64,000 nucleotides of DNA from JBJMLO01 sp045805265 (lineage in GTDB: Bacteria > Actinomycetota > UBA4738 > JACQTL01): positions 124,001 to 188,000 of the forward strand of contig JBJMLO010000016.1 of the NCBI GenBank assembly GCA_045805265.1. Reading direction: 5' to 3'. Positions 1 to 8,266 of the stretch are shown here, piece after piece. The stretch's first letter is position 1; every line of letters begins with the position of its first letter. The notes below the pieces were generated by a model, which had not been told where the DNA came from, made no database searches, and was given only the letters and a program-made list of their open reading frames with translations. Position numbers and translations under genes: made by a program.

Positions 1-1
1 G

Positions 2-331
2 TTCGCCATCTTCAACACGTACATGCTCCTGTGGAGCCTGCGCGTGAACGTCGCGGTGTTCCTCGTGTTCCTCACGTTGGAGGCGACGGAGATCGTCCTG
101 TTCATCTCGTTCTTCTCTGGCAATGCGAACCTCACGAAGGTCGGCGGCTATGTCGGGATCGTCACTGCGGCCGTGGCCTGGTTCGCGTCGGCGGCGCTCG
201 TGGCGAACGGCATGGCCGCGCGCCGGGTCGTGCCGGTGGGACAGCCGATCTGGAGGGAGCGCACGCCGCAGCAGCCCTCGGTCCAGGCCGCGCCGCCGGC
301 CTCGTCGTCCGTCCAGACCAGGGTGTCGTAG
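2..331 (+). CDS. Acetate uptake transporter, GPR1/FUN34/YaaH (SatP) family, 5'-truncated
   Basis: This is the C-terminal part of a gene that begins before the window; the frame is open from base 2. Two hydrophobic segments are visible (roughly residues 15-35 and 45-70 of the fragment), followed by a Pro/Ala/Ser/Gln-rich cytoplasmic tail. The pattern of an aromatic membrane helix with L-R-x-N, then a run of Phe/Leu, matches the last helices of the GPR1/FUN34/YaaH acetate-succinate transporters. It lies 35 bases upstream of acetyl-CoA synthetase on the same strand, which supports acetate uptake coupled to activation. Only about 110 residues are seen, so the family call is moderate. Confidence 0.68.
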   Translation, partial: FAIFNTYMLLWSLRVNVAVFLVFLTLEATEIVLFISFFSGNANLTKVGGYVGIVTAAVAWFASAALVANGMAARRVVPVGQPIWRERTPQQPSVQAAPPASSSVQTRVS

Positions 332-366
332 CTTCGAAGGAGACCCGTCGCGAAGGAGGGTGGTCT

Positions 367-2334
367 ATGAACGAACAGTCCTCCGGTCACACCATCGACG
401 CATTGATGTCGGAACGCCGGACCTACCCGCCGCCGCCCGACTTCGCGGCGCAGGCGAACGCGAAGCCCGACATCTACGAGCGCGACCCGGAGGAGTTCTG
501 GGAGACGGAGGGCCGCAACCGCGTCAGCTGGTACCAGCCCTTCGACAAGCTCCTCGAGTGGGAACTGCCGTACGCCAAGTGGTACATCGGCGGGAAGCTG
601 AACGTCTGCTACAACTGCGTCGACCGCCACGTGGAGAACGGGCAGGGCGACAAGGTCGCCTACTTCTGGGAGGGCGAGCCGGAGGACCGCAGGCGGATCA
701 CCTTCTCGGATCTCCAGCACGAGGTGGTGCGGGCGGCCAACGTGTTCAAGAAGGCCGGCATCGCGCGGGGCACCCACGTCGGGGTGTACATGGGCATGGT
801 CCCGGAGCTGCCGTTCACGATGCTCGCGCTGGCCCGGATCGGCGCGCCGTTCACCGTCGTCTTCGGCGGGTTCTCCGCGGAGTCCCTGTCCGGTCGGCTG
901 AACGACATGGAGTGCGAGTACCTCGTCACCCAGGACGAGGGATGGCGAGCCGGCAACCGGGTCCCGCTGAAGCGAAACGCCGACGAGGCCCTCGACCAGT
1001 CCCCGACCGTCAAGACCGCCATCGTCGTCCGCCGCACGGGCGGGGACGTCGAGATGCGAGAGGGCCGGGACCTCTGGTGGCACGACCTCGCCGAGGGCGA
1101 GAGCGACGACCCGGCGACTTGTCCGTGCGAGGAGATGGACTCCGAGGACCTGCTGTACCTGCTGTACACGAGCGGGACCACGGCCAAGCCCAAGGGGATC
1201 ATCCACACCACGGCCGGGTACCTCGTGGGGACCGCGACCACGCACCACTACATCTTCGACGTCAAGCCGGACTCGGTGTACTGGTGCGCCGCGGACATCG
1301 GATGGGTCACCGGGCACAGCTACATCGTGTTCGGCCCGCTGTGCAACGGGACCACCGGCGTCATCTACGAGGGCGTCCCCAACTTCCCGGACAAGGACCG
1401 GTGGTGGGACATCGTCGAGCGGTACCAGGTGGACATCCTGTACACGGCGCCCACCGCCATCAGGACCCACATGAAGTGGGGGCCCGAGTACGCGCAGAAG
1501 CACGGCCTGTCGTCGTTGCGGCTGCTTGGGACGGTCGGCGAGCCGATCAATCCGGAGGCCTGGATCTGGTACCGGACGCACATCGGCGGTGACCGGGTCC
1601 CGGTCGTCGACACGTGGTGGCAGACCGAGACCGGGATGATCCTCATCACCCCGCTCCCCGGCGTCACCACGCTGAAGCCGGGGTCGGCCACCCAGCCATT
1701 CCCGGGGATCGAGGCGGCCGTGTACGACGAGCAGGGCAACGAGGTGCCCCCCGGGGCCGGCGGATACCTGGTGATCAAGTCGCCGTGGCCGGCGATGCTC
1801 CGCGGCATCTACGGCGACCCGGAGCGCTACCAGGAGACCTACTGGTCCCGCTTCCCTGGCGTGTATTTCGTCGGGGACGGGGCCCGGGTCGACGAGGACG
1901 GCGACTTCTGGCTGCTGGGACGGGTCGACGACGTGATGAACGTCTCGGGCCACCGCATCTCGACCATCGAGGTCGAGAGCGCGCTGGTCGACCACCAGTC
2001 GGTGGCCGAGGCGGCCGTGTGCGGCCGCTCCGACCCGACGACCGGCCAGGCCATCGTCGCCTACGTCTCGCTGAAGGGAGGCAACGAAGGCTCCGTCGAG
2101 CAGATGGAGGAGCTCCGCAACCACGTGGCGAAGGTCATCGGCCCCATCGCCAAGCCGGCCAACATCGTGTTCACCCCGGAGCTGCCGAAGACCCGGTCGG
2201 GCAAGATCATGCGCCGCCTGCTGCGGGACGTGGCCGAGAACCGGCCCCTGGGCGACGTCACGACCCTGGCCGACCCGGCCGTGGTCGAGGAGATCCGGAC
2301 CCGGGCCCAGGAGGAGGCCACGAAAGCCGAGTAG
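367..2334 (+). CDS. acs: Acetyl-CoA synthetase (AMP-forming)
   Basis: Converts acetate, ATP and CoA to acetyl-CoA, AMP and PPi in the cytosol. The 655-residue length is the family norm. The adenylate-forming signature TSGTTAKPKG lies near residues 268-277, the DTWWQTETG motif at 415-423 (its Trp belongs to the small acetate pocket), and the C-terminal SGKIMRR Lys near 613 is the acetylation-regulated catalytic lysine. The ATG at 367 was chosen because a strong GAAGGAGGG ribosome site ends 6 bases upstream; the frame stays open further upstream but that part overlaps the transporter. It follows the probable acetate transporter and a GC-rich hairpin lies after the stop. Confidence 0.95.
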   Translation: MNEQSSGHTIDALMSERRTYPPPPDFAAQANAKPDIYERDPEEFWETEGRNRVSWYQPFDKLLEWELPYAKWYIGGKLNVCYNCVDRHVENGQGDKVAYFWEGEPEDRRRITFSDLQHEVVRAANVFKKAGIARGTHVGVYMGMVPELPFTMLALARIGAPFTVVFGGFSAESLSGRLNDMECEYLVTQDEGWRAGNRVPLKRNADEALDQSPTVKTAIVVRRTGGDVEMREGRDLWWHDLAEGESDDPATCPCEEMDSEDLLYLLYTSGTTAKPKGIIHTTAGYLVGTATTHHYIFDVKPDSVYWCAADIGWVTGHSYIVFGPLCNGTTGVIYEGVPNFPDKDRWWDIVERYQVDILYTAPTAIRTHMKWGPEYAQKHGLSSLRLLGTVGEPINPEAWIWYRTHIGGDRVPVVDTWWQTETGMILITPLPGVTTLKPGSATQPFPGIEAAVYDEQGNEVPPGAGGYLVIKSPWPAMLRGIYGDPERYQETYWSRFPGVYFVGDGARVDEDGDFWLLGRVDDVMNVSGHRISTIEVESALVDHQSVAEAAVCGRSDPTTGQAIVAYVSLKGGNEGSVEQMEELRNHVAKVIGPIAKPANIVFTPELPKTRSGKIMRRLLRDVAENRPLGDVTTLADPAVVEEIRTRAQEEATKAE

Positions 2335-2357
2335 CGCGGGGAAGGTTCACGGCGAGA

Positions 2358-2398
2358 GCGGGCCCGGCCCGGGAGCACGTCGCCCGGCCGGGTCCCGC
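2358..2398. terminator. GC-rich hairpin after acs
   Basis: Two arms (2358-2373 and 2383-2398) are near-perfect inverted copies with one offset base and a short loop. The hairpin sits 23 bases past the acs stop and just before the promoter of the next gene. No T-tract follows, so it is a candidate terminator or mRNA-stabilising hairpin only. Confidence 0.45.
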
Positions 2399-2406
2399 CG
2401 TCGGTT

Positions 2407-2412
2407 TAGCCT
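2407..2412 (+). promoter_or_regulatory. -10 box TAGCCT of the TauE/SafE gene, predicted leaderless start
   Basis: TAGCCT ends exactly 7 bases before the GTG at 2419, so the transcript would begin at the start codon. There is no Shine-Dalgarno sequence between the two. The same spacing recurs at several other genes here. Confidence 0.5.
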
Positions 2413-2418
2413 TCGGCG

Positions 2419-3174
2419 GTGAACGTCGGCGAGGTCGCGATCGTGCTCGGCGTCGGCCTGGTCGCCGGCGCGGTGAACTCCGTCGCCGGGGGCGGAACCC
2501 TGATCACGTACCCGACGCTCGTGTTCGTCGGGCTCGACCCCGTGGTGGCCAATGCCACCAGCACCCTCGCCCTGTGGCCGGGCTACGTGTCCGCGACCGC
2601 GGGGTTCCGGCGGGAGCTGGCCGGGACCCGCCGCCTGCTGGTTCGGCTCGCGCTCCCCTCCCTGGCCGGGGGGATCCTCGGCGCCGTCCTGCTCCTGCTG
2701 ACGTCGAACCAGACCTTCGCGATCCTGGCGCCGTTCCTGATCCTCGGGGCCTCGGTGCTCCTCCTCCTCCAGGAACGGGCGGGCCCCGATCCGCAGGGCA
2801 ACCGGGTCCCGGCGGCCACCGCCGGGCTGGTGGCCTGGCAGTTCTTCGCCGCGGTCTACGGCGGGTACTTCGGCGCGGGCCTGGGGTTCGTGCTGCTGGT
2901 GGGATACGGCCTGTTCGGCAACCGCGACTTCCTGCAGTCGAGCGGGCTGAAGAACGCGACGACCGTGTTGATCAACGGCGTGGCGCTCGTGTACTTCATC
3001 GTCCGCGGGGCCGTCCGGTGGGCCGACGGCCTGGCCATGGCGGTGGGCGCGGTGGCCGGCGGGTACGCCGGCGCCTCGCTGGCCCGGCGGGTCGGCGCGC
3101 GGCGAATCCGAAGGATCGTGGTGGCGTTCGGGTTCGTCATGTCGGTCGTGCTGCTCGTGCGCGCTCTCACCTGA
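2419..3174 (+). CDS. Sulfite exporter TauE/SafE family membrane protein
   Basis: Integral membrane protein of 251 residues with about eight hydrophobic segments. The first helix carries the family signature A-G-x-V-N-S-V-A-G-G-G (residues 14-24), and the second half repeats the pattern around the Y-G-G-Y-F-G-A-G-L-G motif near residue 150. The family is linked to export of sulfite, sulfoacetate or other small organosulfur anions, but the substrate of this member cannot be read. GTG at 2419 is chosen because the protein begins directly before the first helix and a -10 box stands 7 bases upstream. It is a single gene, with no sulfur-metabolism neighbours. Confidence 0.85.
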   Translation: MNVGEVAIVLGVGLVAGAVNSVAGGGTLITYPTLVFVGLDPVVANATSTLALWPGYVSATAGFRRELAGTRRLLVRLALPSLAGGILGAVLLLLTSNQTFAILAPFLILGASVLLLLQERAGPDPQGNRVPAATAGLVAWQFFAAVYGGYFGAGLGFVLLVGYGLFGNRDFLQSSGLKNATTVLINGVALVYFIVRGAVRWADGLAMAVGAVAGGYAGASLARRVGARRIRRIVVAFGFVMSVVLLVRALT

Positions 3175-3267
3175 AACCCGGGGTGGGGCTCGATCCGGAT
3201 GCCGTCGCTGCTTGACCACCCGGCTCCCGGGACCGACGATCGGGCCCACGACGTGCGAGGAGGTTCG

Positions 3268-3441
3268 ATGCGGCTGAACGTGAAGGCGCTCCTGCTCATC
3301 GCGGCGGTCCTGGTGTTCGTGCTCGGGCTGTTCGGGGTGGGGAGCGTGACGAAGATGCTCCTCGCGGGCCTGGCGCTCCTGGCCGCGGCGTTCCTCGTGG
3401 AGGACCTGGGCATCGGGCGCCGCCGCCGGCTGGTTCGCTGA
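3268..3441 (+). CDS. Small two-helix membrane protein
   Basis: A 57-residue protein starting at an ATG 4 bases past a GAGGAGG ribosome site (3257-3263). Two hydrophobic stretches (about residues 5-23 and 26-42) are followed by a short Arg-rich tail that would place the C-terminus in the cytoplasm. No family is recognised. Upstream in-frame codons (from 3199) are possible but lack a ribosome site. Function unknown. Confidence 0.6.
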   Translation: MRLNVKALLLIAAVLVFVLGLFGVGSVTKMLLAGLALLAAAFLVEDLGIGRRRRLVR

Positions 3442-3496
3442 AGGACCGTGCGAGCCGGCGAGGCGGCCGAAGGGCGTCTGCTACCCTGGTTCGGCC

Positions 3497-3688
3497 ATGG
3501 CCGCGAAGTGCGAAGTCTGCGGGAAGACCCCCTTCTTCGGGATGCAGGTCTCCCACTCCCACCGCCGGTCGAACCGCCGGTGGAACCCGAACATCCAGCG
3601 GGTCCGGGCCATCGTGGACGGCTCGCCGAGGCGCCTCAACGTGTGCGCGAAATGCATCAAGGCAGGCAAGGTCAAGCGCGCCGGCTGA
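3497..3688 (+). CDS. rpmB: 50S ribosomal protein bL28
   Basis: A 63-residue basic protein. It starts M-A-A-K-C-E-V-C-G-K and has a second C-x-x-C near residue 50 (V-C-A-K-C), so this is the zinc-binding (C+) form of bL28. The central S-H-S-H-R-R-S-N-R-R-W-N-P-N block is typical of the family. A TACCCT -10 box at 3482-3487 lies only 9 bases before the ATG, leaving no room for a ribosome site, so the mRNA is probably leaderless or nearly so. It is monocistronic here. Confidence 0.95.
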   Translation: MAAKCEVCGKTPFFGMQVSHSHRRSNRRWNPNIQRVRAIVDGSPRRLNVCAKCIKAGKVKRAG

Positions 3689-3724
3689 CCGAACGACACC
3701 CCTCAGATCTCCCCGGACCCACCG

Positions 3725-4132
3725 ATGGCGGACCCGTTTCCAGACCCGACCGCGTCGATCGCCCCGTTGCTGGTCGTCCGCGACCTGGACGCTTCGATGG
3801 CGTTCTGGTCCGACCTGCTGGGCGGCGAGGTGGTCGGGCGGGCCGACGGTTCCGCTGTGGTCCGGATCGGCGGGGGCCACGTCCACCTGGCCCGGGCATC
3901 CGAGGCGCCTCCGGATCGCGACGTTCGTCTGATCGCGCCGGACGGTGATCCGTTCAGCGCGACCGCCGAGGTGATCCTCGGCGTCCTCGACTGCCGGGCC
4001 GTCCACGCGGAGCTCGAGCGACGCGGCGTCAGGTTCCTCGGCCTGCCGGTCCAGCCGCCGTGGGGAGGCGCGGTCCGGGTCTTCCTCCGCGATCCCGACC
4101 ACCACCTGGTCGAGATCACCTCGCAGGACTGA
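3725..4132 (+). CDS. VOC-superfamily (glyoxalase/bleomycin-resistance-like) protein
   Basis: A 135-residue single-domain protein with the beta-alpha-beta-beta-beta pattern of the vicinal oxygen chelate fold. It opens with A-P-L-L-V-V-R-D-L-D-A-S-M-A-F-W and closes with V-F-L-R-D-P-D-H-H-L-V-E-I, where the Glu is the usual metal-ligand position. Substrate unknown; a glyoxalase-like isomerase or a binding protein are both possible. Its 3' end overlaps the convergent thiD gene by 17 bases. Confidence 0.75.
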   Translation: MADPFPDPTASIAPLLVVRDLDASMAFWSDLLGGEVVGRADGSAVVRIGGGHVHLARASEAPPDRDVRLIAPDGDPFSATAEVILGVLDCRAVHAELERRGVRFLGLPVQPPWGGAVRVFLRDPDHHLVEITSQD

Positions 4133-4985
4133 GCGGCCCTTCCCTGCCGAACAGCGGGTTCACGGGCCCGATGCCGTGGCCGATGGCCAGGCCGTGGCGG
4201 ATGGCCTCCGTGACGAAGGCCTTCCCGGCCCGGACCGCCACGTCCAGGTGGTCGCCGTGGGCGAGGCGGGCCGTGATGGCCGCGGACAGGACACAGCCGG
4301 TCCCGTGGGTGTGCCCGGTGTCGATGCGCTCGCCCTCGAGCCACTCCCGGTCGCCGGAGGCCGAGGCGAAGAGGTCGGTGGCCCGCGTCCCCTCGAGGTG
4401 GCCGCCCTTCACGAGGACGGAGCGCGGCCCGGACTCGAGGATCGCATCGGCGGCCCGCTCCATGTCGGCGCGGGTCCGGAGCTCGTCCAGGCCCGCCAGG
4501 CCCGCGGCCTCGGGAAGGTTCGGCGTGACCACCGTCGCGAGCGGAAGGAGCCGCGCCCGCAACGCCCCGACGGCGTCCTCGTCCAGCAGCCGGTGGCCGT
4601 GCTTGGAGACGAAGACGGGGTCGACGACGAGCGGGGAGATGCCCGCCTCGCGCACGGCGTCCGCGACCGCCTCGACGATGGCCGCCGAGGCCAGCATCCC
4701 GGTCTTTGCGGCGTCAACGCCGATGTCGGCGGCCACCGCCCGGACCTGGTCGCCGACGACCTGCGGCGAGAGCTCCTCGTAGGCCGTCACCCCCAGTGTG
4801 TTCTGCACGGTCACGGCCGTGATCGCGGTCATCCCGAAGCAGCCGAGCGCGCCGAACGTCTTGAGGTCGGCCTGGATGCCCGCCCCGCCCCCGGAGTCGC
4901 TCCCCGCGATCGACAGGGCCCTCGGGCTCCGCTCATCGATGGGCAAGGTGGTCCCATCCCCGCGGTTCCAGCGGCCGCTCGGCAC
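4116..4985 (-). CDS. thiD: Hydroxymethylpyrimidine/phosphomethylpyrimidine kinase
   Basis: Phosphorylates HMP and HMP-phosphate in thiamine synthesis. The N-terminal signature S-I-A-G-S-D-S-G-G-G-A-G-I-Q-A-D-L-K lies near residues 25-42 and the ribokinase-fold anion hole D-T-G-H-T-H-G-T-G-C-V-L-S near residues 240-252, with the catalytic Asp/Cys region intact. The ATG at 4985 overlaps the end of thiL by 53 bases; a TTG about 40 bases further in would still leave the full domain, so the start is not certain. Co-oriented and overlapping with thiL, it forms a thiamine pair. The 3' end overlaps the convergent VOC gene. Confidence 0.93.
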   Translation of the reverse strand: MPSGRWNRGDGTTLPIDERSPRALSIAGSDSGGGAGIQADLKTFGALGCFGMTAITAVTVQNTLGVTAYEELSPQVVGDQVRAVAADIGVDAAKTGMLASAAIVEAVADAVREAGISPLVVDPVFVSKHGHRLLDEDAVGALRARLLPLATVVTPNLPEAAGLAGLDELRTRADMERAADAILESGPRSVLVKGGHLEGTRATDLFASASGDREWLEGERIDTGHTHGTGCVLSAAITARLAHGDHLDVAVRAGKAFVTEAIRHGLAIGHGIGPVNPLFGREGPLSPAR

Positions 4986-5961
4986 CGTGTTCGTCCACCG
5001 CCACCAGGCCCGGGCCCGCCGTGATCTCGCCGATGTCCGTCAGCCGGACCCCGAACCGCTCGTCGAGCGCGTCGGCGGCCTCGGCCACCCGCTCCGCAGG
5101 AAGCGTCGCCAGCAGCTCGTAGTCCTCGCCGCCGGAGAGGGAGAGCTCCAGGGGGTCGACCGGCAGCACTCGGGCCAGATCGTGGAGCCCTCGAGCGACC
5201 GGGAGGCGATCGAGCCCGACCCGCGCGCCCACTTCGGAGGCGAGACACAGCCGCGACAGGTCCAGCGCCAGCCCGTCCGACACGTCCATCATCGAGGTGG
5301 CGCCGGCGCGGGCCAGCGTCTGCCCCTCTCCCACCCGGGCGACGGGACGGACGTGCGCGTCGATCAGCGACCGGGCCCAGTCGGTTCCCAGGGCCGCGCG
5401 CACCGCCTGGGGGTCGGCCCGAGCCAGCTCCAGCCCGCCCGCCGAGGCCCCCAGGAACCCGGTCACCACCAGCCGGTCCCCGGGGCGGGCGCCGGACCGG
5501 GTCACGAACCGTCCCGGGGCCACCTCGCCCACCACGGTCACCGCCACGACGGCCACCGGCCCCCGCGACAGGTCGCCGCCGACCAGCGCGAGCGCGTACT
5601 CCTCGCACGCCGCCCGCATCCCCGCCTCCAGCTCGACGGCCCACGCTGGGTCGACGCCTGGCGGGAGGACGACCGACGCGACCGCGTACCGGGGGCTCCC
5701 GGCCATGGCCGCTACGTCGGACACGTTCACTGCGATCGACTTGGCGCCCAGGTCGCGGGGCGCGATGGACGAACGGTCGAAGTGGACCCCCTCGACCAGG
5801 ATGTCCGCCGTCAGCAGGGCCTGGCCGTCGCGGGTCTCGACCACCGCGGCGTCGTCACCGATCCCCAGCGCGACGCCGGGCTGGTCGCCGGACAGGACCC
5901 GCCGGAGCGCCGCCAGCAGGTCGTCCTCGGTCGTGGGTTCGCTCCGCCGGGACGGCTTCAC
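4933..5961 (-). CDS. thiL: Thiamine-monophosphate kinase
   Basis: Makes thiamine pyrophosphate from thiamine monophosphate. The 342-residue protein shows the AIR-synthase-like fold: an early G-I-G-D-D-A-A-V, D-I-L-V-E-G-V-H-F-D in the N-terminal metal site, V-S-D-V-A-A-M-A-G, G-G-D and, near the C-terminus, S-G-G-E-D-Y-E-L-L. The start was set at GTG 5961 because a TACGCT -10 box (5969-5974) lies just upstream, while the longer open frame runs through the divergent dodecin gene. The reading frame ends inside thiD. Confidence 0.93.
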   Translation of the reverse strand: MKPSRRSEPTTEDDLLAALRRVLSGDQPGVALGIGDDAAVVETRDGQALLTADILVEGVHFDRSSIAPRDLGAKSIAVNVSDVAAMAGSPRYAVASVVLPPGVDPAWAVELEAGMRAACEEYALALVGGDLSRGPVAVVAVTVVGEVAPGRFVTRSGARPGDRLVVTGFLGASAGGLELARADPQAVRAALGTDWARSLIDAHVRPVARVGEGQTLARAGATSMMDVSDGLALDLSRLCLASEVGARVGLDRLPVARGLHDLARVLPVDPLELSLSGGEDYELLATLPAERVAEAADALDERFGVRLTDIGEITAGPGLVAVDEHGAERPLEPRGWDHLAHR

Positions 5962-6039
5962 GATAATGAGCGTAGCCGACGGCTCCGGCCCGGCCGATCC
6001 CGGTCGAGCGGGGGCGAACCCCACGACGGGAGGACCGCC

Positions 6040-6246
6040 ATGGCGGTGTTGAACACGATCGAGCTCGAGGGCGTGTCCGAGACGAGCTGGGGCGACGCCG
6101 CCCGCGAGGCCCTGCGCGAGGCAGCCCGCACCATCCGGGGCATCAACCGGCTCGAGGTGCTGGGCACCTCGACCTCGGTCGAGGGCGGTCACGTGACCGA
6201 GTACCGCACCCAGGTGCGGCTGTACTTCACCGTCGAAGGAACGTAG
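6040..6246 (+). CDS. Dodecin family flavin-binding protein
   Basis: A 68-residue protein matching dodecins: a short first strand, the E-G-V-S-E-T-S-W-x-D-A-A-R-E-A-L helix, then R-T-I-R-G-I-N-R-L-E-V and a final antiparallel strand. Dodecins form hollow dodecamers that store or quench flavins. The Trp in S-E-T-S-W is the conserved residue that stacks against flavin. A GGGAGG ribosome site (6028-6033) precedes the ATG. The gene is divergent from thiL. Confidence 0.9.
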   Translation: MAVLNTIELEGVSETSWGDAAREALREAARTIRGINRLEVLGTSTSVEGGHVTEYRTQVRLYFTVEGT

Positions 6247-6290
6247 TCCCACCTCGCGAGGGCCGGGCGGCATTGGCGCGGAGGGACGCC

Positions 6291-6307
6291 GGGTAGTATT
6301 CCTACCC
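6291..6307 (+). promoter_or_regulatory. Dyad over the -10 box of pckA
   Basis: GGGTAG-TATTC-CTACCC is a perfect 6-bp inverted repeat with a 5-base centre. A -10-like TAGTAT (6294-6299) lies inside it, 64 bases before the pckA start. The overlap suggests a repressor site or a coincidental GC-rich dyad. Confidence 0.4.
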
Positions 6308-6363
6308 CGCGCCATCCCAAGCATCGTCGTGCGCACTCAGGACGCGAACCAGGAGGCTCGGCC

Positions 6364-7884
6364 ATGGTCACCCAGATCGACGCGAAGCGAATCCACGACA
6401 ACCCCGGCCCCGACGACCTGCGAGCCTTCACCGAGCAGATGCCCCAGGCCCGGATCACCGGCTTCGGCAACGTGAACGTGCAGACCAGGGTGACCTCGCG
6501 GTCCTCCGGGAGCACCTTCGTCGTCGGCGAGCCCGGCTCCTCGTCCGGCAAGACCATCAGCCGCGAGGAGTTCGACCGCATCGCCAGCCTCCAGGACGAC
6601 TACATCCGGGGGCAGGAGATGGTCGTGATCGACGGGTCCATCGGCAACGACCCGGACTTCGCGGTCCCCGCCCGGCTGACCATCGAGAAGGCCAACGCGA
6701 ACATCGCCGGCATGCAGCAGAAGCTGTACTTCCCTCGCGACGGCGGCGACCCCCGCGTCCACGTGATCTACACGCCGAACCTGGAAGCGGCCGGCTATCC
6801 CGACGAGCGGATCATCGCCGTCGACCTCGAGAACGGCGTCACCCGCGTCCTCAGCTCCGACTACTTCGGCGAGTCGAAGAAGGGCGGCCTCCGGATGTGG
6901 AACACGATCGTGTACGACCGCGGCGGCCTCGCGCTGCACGCGGGGTGCAAGGTCATCCCCACGGCGGCCGGCGAGAGGGTGTTCCTGATCATCGGGCTGT
7001 CCGGCACCGGCAAGACCACCACGACGTTCACCACGCAGAACGACTCGCTGCCGGTCCAGGACGACTTCGTGGCGCTCATGCCGGGCGGCAAGGTGTACGG
7101 CTCGGAGAACGGCTGCTTCGCGAAGACGTTCTCGCTCGACCCGGAGTTCGAGCCGAACATCTACAACGCGGTCGTGAAGGAGACGTCGTACCTGGAGAAC
7201 GTGTACCAGGACGAGTCCGGCGTCGCGAACTTCTTCGAGACGTCGTACACGAAGAACGGCCGCGCGGTGTTCGGCATGGCCGACCTCGGCCGGTTCCGCG
7301 ACGCGCAGGAGGTCGGCCGGGTCGACTACCTGCTGATCCTGAACTGGAACGAGAGCATCATCCCATCGGTGGCCCGCCTGACCCAGGAGCAGGCCGCCGC
7401 GTACTTCATGCTCGGCGAGACCACGGGGACGTCCGCGGGCGGCAAGGCCGAGGAGGGGAAGTTCCTCCGCGTGCCCGGCACCAACCCGTTCTTCCCGCTC
7501 CCCCACGGCATGCAGGGGAACCGGTTCCTCGAGCTCCTCGACTCGCACCCGATCGAGGTGTTCCTGATGAACACCGGCCGGGTCGGGGGCCGCGAGGACG
7601 ACGAGCGGTCCAAGAAGATCAAGATCCCCACCTCGTCGGCGGTCGTGCAGTCCATCGCCGAGGACGCGATCAAGTGGACCGAGGCGCCCGAGTTCGGCTA
7701 CGAGGTCGCGGAGGACGTCCCCGGCGTCGACGACCCGGAGCTGCTCCAGCCGTGGCGCCTGTACGAGCGGCAGGGCCGGACCCAGGAATACCGCGACGTC
7801 GTCGAGCGCCTCACCGCCGAGCGCACGGCGCGCCTCGCCGAGTTCCCCCAGCTCAGCGACGAGATCGAGCGCGCTGTCAGCTGA
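6364..7884 (+). CDS. pckA: Phosphoenolpyruvate carboxykinase (ATP-type fold), divergent
   Basis: Likely interconverts oxaloacetate and phosphoenolpyruvate with a nucleotide. The kinase P-loop G-L-S-G-T-G-K-T-T (211-219) and the ATP-type L-G-E-T-T-G-T-S-A-G-G-K block are clear, and the metal-site His (A-L-H-A-G-C, about 192) and K-K pair before it are kept. At 506 residues it is shorter than usual ATP-PEPCKs (about 530-540), and the N-terminal substrate motif normally read as G-R-S-P-K-D-K-Y is replaced by S-R-S-S-G-S-T-F. It is therefore an outlying subfamily. The ATG has a GGAGG site 9 bases upstream. Most Actinobacteria use the unrelated-looking GTP enzyme. Confidence 0.82.
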   Translation: MVTQIDAKRIHDNPGPDDLRAFTEQMPQARITGFGNVNVQTRVTSRSSGSTFVVGEPGSSSGKTISREEFDRIASLQDDYIRGQEMVVIDGSIGNDPDFAVPARLTIEKANANIAGMQQKLYFPRDGGDPRVHVIYTPNLEAAGYPDERIIAVDLENGVTRVLSSDYFGESKKGGLRMWNTIVYDRGGLALHAGCKVIPTAAGERVFLIIGLSGTGKTTTTFTTQNDSLPVQDDFVALMPGGKVYGSENGCFAKTFSLDPEFEPNIYNAVVKETSYLENVYQDESGVANFFETSYTKNGRAVFGMADLGRFRDAQEVGRVDYLLILNWNESIIPSVARLTQEQAAAYFMLGETTGTSAGGKAEEGKFLRVPGTNPFFPLPHGMQGNRFLELLDSHPIEVFLMNTGRVGGREDDERSKKIKIPTSSAVVQSIAEDAIKWTEAPEFGYEVAEDVPGVDDPELLQPWRLYERQGRTQEYRDVVERLTAERTARLAEFPQLSDEIERAVS

Positions 7885-7891
7885 GCGTGGC

Positions 7892-8266
7892 TCAGCGCTC
7901 GGGCCGCCCGTGGGGCCGTCCCCCGGCGGGGCGGCGGTCGGCGCTGCGGCCGAGGAGGAAGGCCCCCACGAACTGCATGAGGGCCAGAGTCAGGGGGACC
8001 ATCAGGTACCAGCGGAACCTGGCGAACTCCTCCGAGTAGGCGCGCCCCTCCCGCCCGATCAGGACGGGCAGGAGGAACATCCCCGCGATGGCGAACCACA
8101 AGCCGATGCGGCCGGTCCGGTACAGCGCGTAGGAGAGCTGGTCGCGCAGCGCGTCGCTGTCGATGGGGCGCCGGACCCACACGACGAACGACCGGACGCC
8201 ACCCAGCGCGAAGAGGCCGGCCACGACCAGCTCCAGGATCCCGAGCGCGGTGACGGTGGCCGTCAT
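7892..8266 (-). CDS. Predicted three-helix membrane protein
   Basis: A 124-residue protein with hydrophobic segments near residues 5-30, 54-70 and 86-106 and an Arg/Gly-rich tail. No family recognised. Its ATG overlaps the stop of the phosphoribosyltransferase by 4 bases (ATGA), so the two are translationally coupled. It is convergent with pckA, 7 bases from its stop. Confidence 0.65.
   Translation of the reverse strand: MTATVTALGILELVVAGLFALGGVRSFVVWVRRPIDSDALRDQLSYALYRTGRIGLWFAIAGMFLLPVLIGREGRAYSEEFARFRWYLMVPLTLALMQFVGAFLLGRSADRRPAGGRPHGRPER

Noticed and set aside
148..2124. 658-residue minus-strand open frame opposite acs
   Set aside because: It is the mirror of the acetyl-CoA synthetase reading frame, with His/Val/Arg/Asp-rich composition and no domain.
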